A stretch of DNA of 64,000 nt from Diatrype stigma. Taxonomy: Eukaryota; Ascomycota; Sordariomycetes; Xylariales; Diatrypaceae. The stretch's first letter is position 1. Each line of letters starts with the position of its first letter. The stretch is from NCBI GenBank assembly GCA_022225965.2, contig JAKJXP020000014.1, positions 372,001 to 436,000 of the forward strand, read 5' to 3'. The notes under the pieces were generated by a model. That model did not search any database and was not told the DNA's origin. It saw nothing but the letters and a program-made list of their open reading frames with translations. The position numbers and the translations under genes were made by a program. Below are positions 22,413-34,424 of the stretch, piece after piece.

Positions 22413-23567
22413 ATGGCGCGCCCTATGGGGCCGGTCCGTCTCCGGAAAACGAACTACGTGACATTGTTCATCGGGGCTGTCTTGTGTCTCTTTATCATCT
22501 ACTTCCTCTCCCACACGGGTTCTTCGCCCGAACCACAAACTACCTCCAGCAAACCGCGGAAACCTACCAAATCTAGCCTGATACCCGAACGACCGCCTGT
22601 CAATCGCTACAATCTGAACAATGTCACCATCACACCCGACCCCATCGGGAACCAAGAGAAGGTCCTCATCCTTACGCCTATGGCGCGATTCTACCCCGAA
22701 TATTGGGAGAACCTGCTCCAGCTCAACTATCCGCACAACCTGATAAACCTCGGCTTCATCTTACCGAAGAACAAGGAGGGCAATGCTGCGACAACCGCCT
22801 TGCAGGCCGCCATCACCAAGACCCAGACCGGACCCGTCGATAAGCGCTTCAAGAGCGTCGTCATCGAGCGCCAGGACTTCGATGCGCCTTTGACATCCCA
22901 GGACGAGAGCGAGCGGCACAAGATGGAGAACCAGAAGGCCAGGCGCTCTGCCATGGCCAGGGCGCGCAACTCGCTGCTATTCACGACCCTGGGCATAGAG
23001 ACGTCCTGGGTCTTATGGCTAGACGCCGATATTATCGAGGCGCCGGCCACGCTGATCCAGGATCTCGCGGCCCACGACAAACCGATCATTGTGCCCAACT
23101 GCTACCAGAGATTCAACGACCCCGAGACTGGCAAGCCTGATGAGCGGCCCTACGACTTCAACAACTGGCAGGACAGCCCGACAGCCCAGGAGATAGGCCA
23201 GAAGATGGGCCCAGATGACATTATCCTGGAGGGCTATTCGGAGATGGCGACCTACCGGGCGCTGATGGCCTACATGACGGACCCGAGCCAGAACGACGTC
23301 AACTATGAAGTCCCGCTAGATGGCGTAGGAGGCACGACGTTGTTGGTGAGGGCCGACGTCCACCGGGACGGCGCAATGTTCCCGCCATTTCCCTTCTACC
23401 ATCTGATCGAGACCGAGGGGTTCGCGAAGATGGCGAAGAGATTAGGCTGGCATGCTACGGGCTTGCCAAACTACAAGGTAACACTCATTCTCACCCCCCC
23501 ACCACCACCATATTCAACCGCACTGTAAACTCACATGGCATTACAGGTTTACCACTACAACGAGTGA
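22413..23567 (+). CDS. Mannan polymerase subunit, Mnn9/Van1/Anp1-family alpha-mannosyltransferase (361 aa, 2 exons)
   Basis: Exons 22413-23477 and 23547-23567 give 1086 nt. The last exon encodes only VYHYNE, a typical family C-terminus. It is a type II Golgi membrane protein: a short cytosolic RLRKTN segment, one anchor at about residues 15-32 (YVTLFIGAVLCLFIIYFL), a Ser/Pro stem, then the catalytic domain. The DxD-like motif WLDADI is at residues 202-207, within the conserved WVLWLDADIIEAP block. GGTTLLVRADVHRDG and LIETEGFAKMAKRLGW follow. In yeast, family members form M-Pol I and II, which extend the alpha-1,6-mannan backbone of N-glycans. Which of Mnn9, Van1 or Anp1 this corresponds to cannot be settled by eye. 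Confidence 0.94.
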
Positions 23568-24761
23568 ACGTGGTATGTGGATGAAAGGAGCTTTTATATC
23601 ATTATCAAAACCATAGAACGAAGACGGCGCACGGCAAACCACCTTAGTTTTTCGAGGGTATTGCATTTGTGACTTGAGATTTCATGAAATCGGGGAGCCT
23701 ACCTTACCTATCTTCTTGTTTTCCCTCTTCCCGGCGGGCTCGTAGACGTCGACTGCTGAAAGCCCTTGAAGCTGGCACCAAGAAGTGAGTGCAGTGTAGT
23801 GCTCGTGTAGTATATTACGCAATGTTACGAGGACGGACTCGGTTCAAATGCAAGCTAGAAAACCCTCGAGGGTGGGGGAGGCCACTCCGGTTGAGAGTGT
23901 TGTACCAATAACAAAATAAGGCGGGTGGGCATTGAATGGATCGGAGAAATTCAAGGATTATCGGTTGTATTTGGGTCGGGAAGGGGGAAGAGGAAACAGT
24001 CTAGGACGGATTTCCTCTTGATGCTCGCCGCTCTATATAAAAATGGGTGGTGGGAGCGGGAGCGGGAGTGATTGAGCTAAACAAATCCATAGATCAACCA
24101 GATCTGATTGCATCATCTTGTCCTGTCCTGTCTTGTAGGGAGCGCGTATACGCAAATGTCAACCAACGCCAGCCAACGTCAATCTTCGAGAACCAAGTAA
24201 ATTACATAGCAGACATGTTCGAGGACCTGAAGTCTCGTCTTCCCTCCCAGTTGTAATTTGGTTGGTACCTAGTCTTGGTAGTTAAACAAAAAGCTCTCGT
24301 TCCAACAACGCCTGGCTACTAAGTAGGTATGCATACAATCTGCGCCTCTCCCCCCTTTCATGTCCATAAAAGCCCCCTCCCCAGTACCAGAACGTATACG
24401 AGGTGTGCGCGGGCGCGCGTGTATATACCCTGAACTCACGATGCTTCGTAGCCAAACCGGCCAGCCCAGCCGACCTTGTCGTCCCTCCTGCCCGCCCAAC
24501 AGACCGCATCAATCGTCTCCCTCCGCTTCGTTACTAATTAACCTTTCGTAGTCCACGGTGCACCAGCCCGGTGACGCCTCGCCTCGCCTCGCCTCACATC
24601 CTAGTCGATACATACTTTCCCATGATTTCACCCCGCGTCCCCTTATTTCTCCCTCTCCATCTTTGAAAAGGACCTCCCCTTCCATCCAACCCCACCCAGC
24701 TCCAACTCCAACTCCAACCGCAACCCCCTGCAGGAACCGACTTCACTTCGCTCACTTCACT
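23568..24761. other. Intergenic between convergent genes, no supported gene
   Basis: It holds the 3' flanks of the mannosyltransferase and PEX4 genes. A GCCTC repeat is present at about 24577-24594 and a CCAACT-type repeat at about 24697-24721. No coding feature is supported. Confidence 0.55.
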
Positions 24762-25540
24762 TCACTCCCCGTCGTACCGGAAGTCGCGACACCAGAACTC
24801 GACGAGGCGGCGGGCGCCCATGGCGTCGCCGGCGCGCAGCAGGGCGGCGGCGTCGACGTTGAGCGGGCTGTCGGGCTCGGGCGACGCGAGCAGCATGCGC
24901 ACGGCGCGGACGCACTCGAGGACGCTGTAGGCCGGGGTCCAGGCGCTCGTCTTTCCGCTGCCGCTGTCGCTGCTGTTCAGGAGGTCGAGGCAGATCTCCC
25001 CCGTCTCGAGCGCCACGTTGGCGTGCACCACGGGCGTCGCGAACGCGATCCGCGGCGGCTGCAGCGGGTACGTCGGCGGGATGGTTATGCGGAGGAGCCA
25101 GCGGCCTTCTGCTCGTTTGGGTGAACGTTGGTTCTTTTTGTGGTTGGTTGTTTGTGGGGTGGATAGGTAGGGAGGCAAGGCTTGCGTGGGTAGGTAGGTA
25201 GGTAGGTTGAGGTGAAAGTGCAAGTTGGGGGTTGGGTCAAGATGCATTTACATAGGGAGATAGACAGATAATAATGATGATAACAATAATAGGCATACGA
25301 GATCAGAAAGAAGAGACAAGAGAAAAGCTTACCCTCGTAGCCTCCCCCGATCCCCCGCCCGTTGATCACGGCCTCCCACTGCAGCAGCTCGCCCTCGGAC
25401 ACGGGGCCCAGCCGCTCGACCCCGGACTCGGTCGGCGCCTCCTTGTCCCAGACGGCCAGCTCCTTGATCAGGCGCTTGGTGGCGCTGCGGAAGGACGACG
25501 AGGAGGCGGACGGCGTCGGCTGGGGGCGGTTGTTCGACAT
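24762..25540 (-). CDS. PEX4: Peroxisomal ubiquitin-conjugating enzyme Pex4 (184 aa, 2 exons)
   Basis: Exons 25540-25333 and 25108-24762 give 555 nt; the 224-nt intron has a GTAAGC donor. Pex4 is the E2 that monoubiquitinates the import receptor Pex5 at the peroxisome so it can be recycled. UBC-fold landmarks are the N-terminal helix (ATKRLIKELAVW), the GRWLLRITIPPTYPLQPPRI strand region (71-90), and ETGEICLDLL with active-site Cys109. The usual HPN motif reads HAN (98-100). A Ser/Gly/Lys insert (SSDSGSGKTSAW) follows the active site before TPAYSVLECVRAVRMLL. The closing SPLNVDAAALLRAGD block is typical of Pex4. There is no membrane segment, consistent with recruitment through Pex22. Third-position GC is very high. 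An acceptor choice shifted by a few bases cannot be excluded. Confidence 0.92.
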
Positions 25541-25659
25541 CGGTCGGTCGGTCGGTCGGCCGGCTGTTGCGTTTCGGTGTGTTTGTTTTATAGAATACCT
25601 AAGTCTAAAGCCGCACACTACTTGCTCCCTTTATACTGTTCGATGCTGGATGAATGCTG

Positions 25660-25710
25660 GTGTCGATGTCGATGTCGATGTCGATGTTGATGTCGATGTT
25701 GATGTTGATG
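25660..25710. repeat. Hexanucleotide (GATGTC)n-type repeat upstream of PEX4
   Basis: Eight units of TCGATG/TTGATG lie 120-170 nt upstream of the PEX4 ATG. On the sense strand they read CATCGA/CATCAA. Confidence 0.85.
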
Positions 25711-26673
25711 CTGCGCGTCCGTGTGTGTTTGGCTCGTTCCTTGGGCGGTGGCTGGCGAGATCTTATAGGTCAATCGGCTGGACAAATATAGGCCGCTAAC
25801 TAATCGAGCATATGCAGGTACCGGTGACGGAGACGGTGAGGTGGAAAGAACTACTCCGTATGCGTAGGTGTAGAGGTATATACCGTACTTGGGTGGCTTT
25901 CAAGTGAACATTTCGCTGTTAACCTTCAAATGGTTCGAATGGTACATGCACCTAGGGCTGCTAGGCAACTATAATCCCGGGGTCTGGGGCGGCTGGGATC
26001 GGGGGCCTTGACATGCGCTCGGGGTGCCAGATCGTGACAGGGGTTCAAGGGGCCTCGGATCGCGGAGCGCGGGTAGCGACCGCAACTCAATTCGGTCGAT
26101 GTTGTGAACGGCGAAACACCTCCCCACAGCTTCTCGTTTCCACTGATAACTCGGACTAGGCACATGGAAGCAGGCAATTGTGCACTGCATACCTAGGTAG
26201 TTACCTACATGTACCTACCTAGGTACTTAGTTCATGTAGCTACTATACAGAAGAGGGAGAGGAGAAGGGGGAGGTGAAGAAGGAAATCTTCGCCTCTTAA
26301 CCCCCTATATACATCTAACATAATAGAGTAAGTAACTGTCATATGTTGAAAGTATCTAATAAACGAAATACTTAGGTAGGTAAGTATGACTGAATAACGA
26401 GACGCATATACCCGACCTATACTACACAGTGAACAATCACTACATCTAAAATGTTAAGCCACACAGCCACTGCACTACTAAGTTCATAACACCTCTGCTG
26501 GGTGTTGCTTGGTTAAGTCTATAATTTACCCAAGTTGTAGATTGCCGGGTTACTTATAAAAATGAAAGTGTCATTTAGCCTTCTCTTCATTATGCCTACT
26601 TCGAAGCAACCCACAGCAATTACAGTCCAAAGTTGTATAACAAGCTGGGGTTTCTGATAACCTATGTTCATTA
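25711..26673. other. Intergenic, palindromic decamers, no supported gene
   Basis: Two exact TACCTAGGTA palindromes occur at 26190-26199 and 26216-26225. No gene is seen. Confidence 0.55.
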
Positions 26674-26922
26674 CTACTTTTGTACAGTCAACTGGAGACT
26701 CGAGCAGATAGAGCTTACGAGTTCCTGAATTTGTTGGTCGAGTTCCAAAGCCTGCCGAGTATCACTGTCTCCCCCCTTCGTAATATCATCCCTCCATATG
26801 CGATGTCCACAGAAATAAGTCATTGATTCGCCAATGGTGAGACATTGTTTAGCATAGATCAATCCTTCCTTTCTCGTCCTACACAATATCGAGGTGAGCC
26901 GTCCGGTCCCTATTGAGAGCAA
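26674..26922 (-). pseudogene. Possible relic of a NACHT/azaphilone-protein-L-type N-terminal domain
   Basis: An 82-codon frame carries a segment (RTRKEGLIYAKQCLTI ... DSDTRQALELDQQIQELVS) that resembles part of a Pezizomycotina N-terminal domain found before NACHT modules and in azaphilone protein L-like proteins. The likeness is to a TRKEGL-type helix followed by a Q-C-L helix. No flanking exon could be found on either side and the frame ends soon after a possible GTAAGC donor, so a decayed fragment seems likelier than a gene. The family likeness is from memory of the pattern only. Confidence 0.22.
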
Positions 26923-27156
26923 AAGGGACGTGCTTCATCATGAAATCCTCATTACATCAAACCGATGCTGTTCCTAATAGATACGCGACACCGAGATCGT
27001 TCAATTTCCTCTATGAATTAATTGCAAGAGTTGACTTAAGCGCCACGTTGATAGATTGCATGCATGCCAGCCCACCGCACAACCGCTGTTGCCGACAAAG
27101 GACCTATAGTTGGTCACTCGTATGGCAGGATTTGTTGTCTCCGTCATACATAATCA

Positions 27157-30081
27157 CTATGACTGTTTTGAATCTTTAGGCTTCCAAAACTGCATAATAC
27201 GGCTGAGTCGCTTCGTCTTGCTAGACCGTCGTTTCTTTTCCGGCTCATCATCACAATGGACCTCGACACTTAATTTGCTTCGCTCCCCATGAGCACTGCT
27301 AATTAACCGGCTGAGTCCTGCCAGGCTGGACCTTCGACGTCCAAATGCGCTCGAGGTGAACGAGGCGGGTCGCTGGTCGTTGAAAGGCATATTCCTAGGT
27401 TGCACGGGAGGAGCGAATATGCTGTCCCGTGTCATAGTTGAGTTGGTGCTGGTCAATGAAGGGACTTCGAACGACATGCGCACCACTTCCGGGCCAGGTT
27501 CGCCCATTAACAACGATTGGAAGTTGTTCTCATCCGCGATGGACGAGGGCGCCGTGGATATGCGCTGGGCATCATATGACATAGGAGACTGTGGTGAAGG
27601 AAATGAGGATGAGTGACCCGTCGAAAACGGACTGACAGGGGCCAAAGACGGAGCCGGAAGGTTCATCGAGTTCATCTCCACCGGCACTTGTGGTTTGTTG
27701 CTTACAAGCGTGCGCGGCGATGGTGATGGCGATTCGGAAGCATCCGAAATACCCGAGACATTCGTATCTCTGCGAAAACGGTAGGGCGTGACGTCCTCCT
27801 CTGCAACAGGGTCTCCATGAGGGAAGCTGGTCGATGTCTCCGTGCGCATCTTGGTTCCGGGCGGCTGCAGGTCCAAGCTCGAGCCGCTGCCTTTACGTTT
27901 CACGGAGCTGACCGGAGATGTCTCCTTGGAAGCGGTCACGCCCGTATCGTGTTCTTGGGTCGGCGTCGTCTCATAATTAGAACTCTTGGAGCTGATCGTT
28001 TCTGCAGACGCATTACGGGTTTTGGTGCCCGACTTCTCAGATGAAGCCTCCGCACCTTCATCCTCTTCATCTTCTTCGAAAACGTCTGCCATAGTCGAGG
28101 AGCTTCCAAACCGGTGAAAGCCGAATCTCCCAGGCTCAAAAGGTGCGAGGGCAGGAGCGCTTTCTGCGCGACGGTGATAGTGCATTCCAGGACCGGTAAA
28201 GTTCCTCATGCCCGCCGCGCTATGAAGCTGGCGTTTTGGTGGAGTGCCAGCCTTTTGCGCGGCCTCCCATTGGGGATCACGGGCTGAAGGGGTGTTAAAT
28301 GGGCCAAGTGCTGCATCTAGATCGATCATCGGGTATGACATATCGTCATCCTGAATTGGGGGAACGTCAAAACTCCCAGTCTGATCGGGGGAGTGAGGCT
28401 CTGTTATTAGGACCGTCGGGGTGGGTCCCACCGAGGTATCGAGGGGATCTACTTCGTCATTGCCAAAGTCCTCATCTATCATCACCCGAGGCAGCGATGG
28501 CGTCGAAGGTTGCCGCCGCGCGGCTTTCTTCCGCGAACGTGCCTTGGTTGTGCGTGTTAGAATCGAGCCAGCCCACGACTTCACCTTCCTCTTTTTCTTC
28601 TTCTTGATAGAGGAATTCCTGCTCGCCGATCGCTGTCCACACTCAATGATAACTGGGGGTGTATCCTGTCCAGATGAGGAATTTGCCATATCTGAAGATC
28701 TAGACATTGTACCCGTTGAGTGGGAGCTAAGTGGTCGTGACTTAGTGGGTGAGCCGGAGCTAGCAAATGGGTCTTTACTGAACAGTGACCATCTCTTCGG
28801 GGTTTTAGCAGGACTTCGACTGGCGGGAGAACCTGAATCCGCTTGTGGAAGATTGATCAGTAATGGGATAGAGTTTCGTCTGCGCGGTGATTGCGGTTCT
28901 CCTTCGAGTGTCTGGAGTGTTTGCGTGCGCTCTAAAATCGCCCCGGCAGTACTTGGTCGAGATCCACTCTTCTTGCTAGAAGCTGGAGAGTCAGGAACAC
29001 TTGGCGTTTCACGATCTGGACCGCTCGAGTTTGTTATGGAGGCGATCGATGAGATACTGCCAGAACCAGAATGTCCAGGACGAGCCGTGACTGTGCTACC
29101 GGTGTCGGTCGAGATTACCGACAGCGGACGGGGGATAAACTCGAGAGTTTCGGAAAATCCAACCCGAGTGCGCGCGGTGGGTTTTGTCTCGATCCTTATT
29201 TCTGGCGTAGGGGGGCCTGATGCTATGAGTGGCAGTTGGACATCGGCGGCGCGCATTGCTGTGAGTTCTGACTCCGATTTGGAAGAATCCCTTCTTATCT
29301 CGGGGAAGGATCCAACATGGGGTTCTAAGTCAGCCGGACTCGTAGGCGCACTATCCCCTCTGTGATTTTTGGGATTTGGTGGCTTGAGGATTAGTGAGAG
29401 ATCGTGGTTGGAGATTGCCGCAGAACGTCGGTGCGCATGGCCTCTCCTTGGCGATGGATTGGCTGGAGCTAATTGTGGTGAAGGAAAGCCCCCATCTGAC
29501 CTCGTGGGACTGGAACTCATTACTGTGATTGAATCACCACTCCGAATACTTCCGCCAACGAACTCACTCCCAGATCTGCGGTGGCCTTGGCGAGCAGGAA
29601 TGGCCCGAGGGGTCATTGGAGAATGGGGCGGGCTTAGCAAGGAATGATTTAGATCATGCGATGTGCCTGGGTTGAAGGAGAAGTCTGGCAGAGCAGAAGG
29701 GCCCGGGGATTCGTTTGAGGATCTCGTGGAAGCACCTGGGCTGAAGCTGAAATTCGGAACGGCGGACAAGTATGCTGAGCGACTATCCATTGGTTCGCTG
29801 TTCATATCGAGACGTGGTATCGGTATATCAGCAACTGATCTGGGTCGGCGTCCCATTGCTCTCGAGGACAAGCCGGACGAAGAAGGCCGAGTGGGAAATA
29901 TAAAAGGTGGGTTTGGAGGAGGCACGTTGAGACTGGATGACGGCTGTGAGCTCGAGAGCTGTGACGAGGAAGCCATTGGGTTGTCTAAGCGGGTCGGGAT
30001 CATGATAGGACTTGTTGGTCCATTTAGACCGCCCATTGCCGCTCTATCGACTGTGCTATTGGTGGCGTAGGCGGTTGCCAT
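27157..30081 (-). CDS. Large disordered Ser/Pro-rich protein of unknown function (974 aa)
   Basis: One uninterrupted exon of 2.9 kb starts at the first in-frame ATG (30081). The protein is mostly disordered Ser/Pro/Thr/Arg-rich sequence. Landmarks are two related short repeats, PNFSFSPG and PDFSFNPG (about 109-139), and a segment HRRSAAISNHDLSLILKP (about 217-234). A long basic patch (493-523, KKKKKRKVKSW then TKARSRKKAARR) could be a nuclear localisation or membrane/RNA-binding patch. An acidic stretch (FEEDEEDEGAE) lies near 675. The basic C-terminus ends KRLSRIMQFWKPKDSKQS. Related fungal proteins are often labelled cell-wall proline-rich, but there is no signal peptide here and the composition is more like an intracellular phosphoprotein. 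Function unknown. Confidence 0.78.
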   Translation of the reverse strand: MATAYATNSTVDRAAMGGLNGPTSPIMIPTRLDNPMASSSQLSSSQPSSSLNVPPPNPPFIFPTRPSSSGLSSRAMGRRPRSVADIPIPRLDMNSEPMDSRSAYLSAVPNFSFSPGASTRSSNESPGPSALPDFSFNPGTSHDLNHSLLSPPHSPMTPRAIPARQGHRRSGSEFVGGSIRSGDSITVMSSSPTRSDGGFPSPQLAPANPSPRRGHAHRRSAAISNHDLSLILKPPNPKNHRGDSAPTSPADLEPHVGSFPEIRRDSSKSESELTAMRAADVQLPLIASGPPTPEIRIETKPTARTRVGFSETLEFIPRPLSVISTDTGSTVTARPGHSGSGSISSIASITNSSGPDRETPSVPDSPASSKKSGSRPSTAGAILERTQTLQTLEGEPQSPRRRNSIPLLINLPQADSGSPASRSPAKTPKRWSLFSKDPFASSGSPTKSRPLSSHSTGTMSRSSDMANSSSGQDTPPVIIECGQRSASRNSSIKKKKKRKVKSWAGSILTRTTKARSRKKAARRQPSTPSLPRVMIDEDFGNDEVDPLDTSVGPTPTVLITEPHSPDQTGSFDVPPIQDDDMSYPMIDLDAALGPFNTPSARDPQWEAAQKAGTPPKRQLHSAAGMRNFTGPGMHYHRRAESAPALAPFEPGRFGFHRFGSSSTMADVFEEDEEDEGAEASSEKSGTKTRNASAETISSKSSNYETTPTQEHDTGVTASKETSPVSSVKRKGSGSSLDLQPPGTKMRTETSTSFPHGDPVAEEDVTPYRFRRDTNVSGISDASESPSPSPRTLVSNKPQVPVEMNSMNLPAPSLAPVSPFSTGHSSSFPSPQSPMSYDAQRISTAPSSIADENNFQSLLMGEPGPEVVRMSFEVPSLTSTNSTMTRDSIFAPPVQPRNMPFNDQRPASFTSSAFGRRRSSLAGLSRLISSAHGERSKLSVEVHCDDEPEKKRRSSKTKRLSRIMQFWKPKDSKQS

Positions 30082-33000
30082 CTTCTTCTAGGCCGCACCG
30101 CGGCACAGGGTAAAGAAGCAACTAGATGCTGAAGAATATCATAGAGTACCATCGACTAAACAAAGCGTCAATGGCAGTGCCCTTGTATCCGAAATGCGTG
30201 CTGAGTACGCGGGATTTCGGACTGTCAGGTTCCCAGTCGATGGATTTTTTTCGCGCGATTCCAGATGAATTTCTTCGTCTCGTGTCGCAAGTATGTATCG
30301 AAGGTATCGAATGTTGGAAATGCACTTCGACAAGATGGCTGATGTAACCGTAGTGTTGTTGTTCGTCGCAGGTTCGTGTGGACGGACGGTTACGCAATGG
30401 AAGAAGGCCTATCGAAAAAGCTGTGAGGCTTGGAGGGTAACGGCAACGATGATGGTAACGAGCGAATGAAATTGAAGTGCAACGAATCAAGCTAGTTTGG
30501 ATTCATGCATACCTCTCAGGTGTAGGTGCGAATGTGGGAGGATGGCACAATGTCAGAATGGGCGTGTGTCTGAATTGTTGCCACCAGTGTCTCTCATACG
30601 CAGGCGAGGCAGGAATTGCAATTGCAAAGGCAATTGCAGTTGCAGTTGCCGTTGCCGTTGCTGTATTTTGTTATTGTATCTTCGGAAATGGCCCAGAAAC
30701 GAACCCAAAAAAAGAAGACACCAAATGACGAAATGGGAAGAAGAACAGTTGTAAATATAAAGGAGTGGACGGCCGAAACCAGGGCAAATCTGTGGCATGA
30801 GACTTTGCGCCTGGAATCGCACCAGCAAAGTTGAGGTTGAGATGAGGATAGAGTGTCGGATACGTTTGGCGGTTGTGGGAGCGGGAGAAGAGGAAAGAGG
30901 AGACCGGTGGCTAATCTGGGTTGCGGTGCCTATTAGGATTGGATGCTTGGATGGGATGAGTTAGACTGGGTGGAAGCCCCAGTGAATGCCCCAGTCTAAC
31001 TAACCAACTCGTCCTAGTGTCCAGCTGTACGTACAGGCGTACCACGTACAATACCTGTATGTAGCAGATGCAGCCTGTAGGTACGAAGTTTGCCTGTCAG
31101 GGCAGCAGGGCAGCAGGGCAGCGGGCAGGCAGTCTGGCAGTCTGGCAGTCAGGCTGCCTGAGGCCCTGGCTGTCCCGCTGTCCCGCTGTCCGATAGTCAG
31201 CTGGCTAGTGGTGGAAACCTTGAACCGAACCTTGGAATGGTTAAACTGCGGTGCAAGGTACCTCTAGTGAATGGGTACATCTTGCCTTTCTAGGCGTCTA
31301 TCTGCGGCCTACATGTAGGTACAATGTGCGTGACTGCCGCTGCCTTCGGTCTAGAAACACAGTACGCACAGTACCTTTTCCGTGCTGGACATACGGTGAG
31401 ATCTGTAGGTGGGTGTGGGTGTCGAGGGTGGTGAAGTGAGCCGGTGAATTGTCCTCATTATTCGTGGCAGTTATTGATCATTCAACTGCGTGTTCATTGG
31501 TTTATCAAGTGTTTCCAAGATCTATGACCTACAAAGTACGAAGTATGCGGCTTTAGAGAGTTGTTTGTTTCACAAAATGACACGACTATAAGCAGGTGGC
31601 TTTATGTAATTAGGTATCTCCGGCTACGTGTAGTAGGTATTAGCTAAAGGGCGCCTATACTATATACGTAAGCCAGTCCGCGTATTGCTTTTGTCCGTCA
31701 AGGGCAAGATCACAACCACCATCCACCATCTTACAAAAAACAGAAATATCTACAAGCCTACAGCACATATAATTATGTAGCCATGTCTCAAAGGCATCGT
31801 TGGCGATCGATAAACACTTAGGCAAAGGCATAAGTTGCGTCAGGACATCGTTATTCCTCCAGCAGCGTGCAGCCCTGATTCGTATCATATCGGGTTCATC
31901 AAATCGTCGTAGGTGTGGACTAGCGGTATAGTCGGAAATATTACGATAAGCGATGGCGAACATTGGGCTACGTAGCGTCGCATACCCGGGACAGTTCCAT
32001 TGCCTCTACTGAGGTGCGATGTATGTTCCTCGCATCTGACTTACTAACGAAACCGGGGATCCGAGATGGATCGTGAGGAGCAGCATCGTTTATGACCTGT
32101 TCCTGTTAATTCCTGGGTAAAGCTGGGGCTCCCGACAAGGGAGCCAGAATACTATCATCGCCCCTGGTTATGTTCGAAAATGGTGTGCTGGAGATTATGC
32201 AACCACGCTGCGGCTTTCCTATTCGGGCCAGCATGGTTAGGTTCAGATGCCTATCATGTATGAGTCTCTCATGTATTTGGGTGCCATTGACTGTAGGCCG
32301 TAGTTAGCGGTTCGCCATCAAGACTATTTGTATATTAAGTACTAGGTAGGCAGTAAGTCTACCATCATTGCTATCTCATAAAGGAGATAGAGCCGCTTCA
32401 ACAAGATACACATATGTGAAAAATGCCCGAGGTTGACCTCGTGAACGCTACCTTACACTGCTCATGCCAAATAGGATTTCGAGTCAAAGATCTGGTTAGG
32501 TATGCGAAGTCCACCAGTGGTCTAATGCAGCTTGGAGATGAGTTGGTCCAAGGCGCTATAACACCTTCGCACAATTCATTAACTACCTCGCTACAGAAGG
32601 AATCGGCAGCACAGGATCTCAATATCCAACCAGATTTCTCAGATCCAATACGAAGGTATACCAACGACTTTGCTTGCATGATGCCGGGCAATCCGTTTGC
32701 ACCGGCTAAAAGCTAAAGTGTAGTAGTGACTTTGCTAGACGCTGCGTGGGAGTTAGTAGGATGCAAACATGCAACATACAACATGCAGATGCAGGATGCA
32801 GGTCACAATGCACGAAAATGGACACATAGCTGTCTCCCTGGTGATAATAATACGAAGTAACAGAGCGCTTCCGTCGCTCGTTTCCGTCCGGTCTGATATG
32901 AACGTTCTCTCGGAACAAGCAAGGCAAGGACCTGCAGGTCAACTTCCTGAATACCTACCCAGGCAGCCAGGTATTTGATAGTATACTACCTACTTGGTGC

Positions 33001-34424
33001 ACCTGATAGTACGAAGTATGTAATCAGTCATATCGTATGTAAGCAGGCAATTTCGTTACTCGTATGAAAATGACGAGAGACCGTATCTGGTAAGACACAC
33101 AATCTGGTAGCCGGATCGTGAAACAAATAGTTAGGGCGGATAGTATGGTACTAAGTAGGTGTGCCTCTGAGCAGGAATATCTAAGCCACGAAGTCCACGC
33201 CCTCCCATTCTGAACGTGGTAATGGATGCGCCCAAGTGCTGACGGTCTTATTAGGACGTGTTGTTGGACGGAAAGGTGGCAAGGCCGGCAAGCTAGCTTC
33301 ATAACCCGCCGTGGCTATGTATCTGCAGCATGCCATTTGCAAGCCGCTTAACCCGTTTAACAGTCTCCATTCTGAGTGTACAGGCTGGCCGCCAAGCAAC
33401 TATTCCACAGTATGAGAACAAAAGACCAACAAATCCATGTTGCTACTCTACTTATAGCAGACTAGCTGAGATTGATAGGAGAATAACGGCTATCCCAGGT
33501 TGACGATTAGACAAAGCGGCAACCTAATGTTTCTATAACTGGAGCCATGACGACAATTCCCTCTCAATTTAAATGAATTGGATAAGACTCAGCGGGGTAA
33601 CCTGGCCAGACTCGTAGCGCGCATCCGTCCAGAGAGGCGATATGATTTCGAGAAGCGAAAAGGTCAAAAGAAAGCAAAAAGAAGCTCAAGTCTCGGCCTT
33701 GTCAAGGTCCCGTGTGCCCATAACTATTTCGTACAGTAGGTCGATTCATGGGCATAGTCCGCAGCCATACACACTTCCATTGGTATACGAAGTACACCCG
33801 CAAATCTTATGTGTCTCCCTGCATTTCGGCCCCCCACTACGTACTAAACATGTCGATCAGAATGAACATTTGCGGAAGGTGAGTAGCACCAAGTCCTGGA
33901 TCTCAAAACAAAAGAACGGCCCCACGATTGTGCAATCTCCAATCATGGCCGGGTTTAGTTGGAGATCAATCTGTGTTAACGCCGTTTCGGGAGGACCCCT
34001 GGATTGTCAAACTGGCCTAACAAGACCTAATTAATCAATTTGGTTCCTTCCAAGACTACGTAGGTACCTCAATCAAGGACCGGCAGTCGGATAATGCAAT
34101 ACACCGCCTTCCCGTCTGGGACCAAGCTTGCTGTCTAAGGGTCCCCACATGGCGTTCTGCGACGCCGGCAATAAGTTACTCGAATCTGAGTTTTTGTGCA
34201 GTTTTCGTCGCTCATTGTTCAAGGATTCAAGGATAGATAGTCAATACTACTTATTCAACATAACGGGGTCCTGGGGTGTAACAATCCGAATTAGTCATCT
34301 GATCGAGTTCGAGACCTAGGTACCTATTCGAGTTATCGCTACTGATTACATCTCCGATCTTGTCCTTGTCTCCGCCATCAAACTCCGTTAACCGAGAAGA
34401 AGCCTCGGAATCTAGTGCTTCGGT
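30082..34424. other. Long intergenic region, no supported gene
   Basis: The 4.3-kb gap holds several simple repeats. One is a GCAATT/GTTGCC hexamer tract at 30616-30662, in the upstream region of the 974-residue gene. Another is a CAGGG/CAGTCTGG repeat block at about 31097-31190. Two frames with ATG starts, 31655-31963 (-, 102 codons) and 32423-32716 (+, 97 codons), show no motif or exon partners and were left uncalled. Confidence 0.5.
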
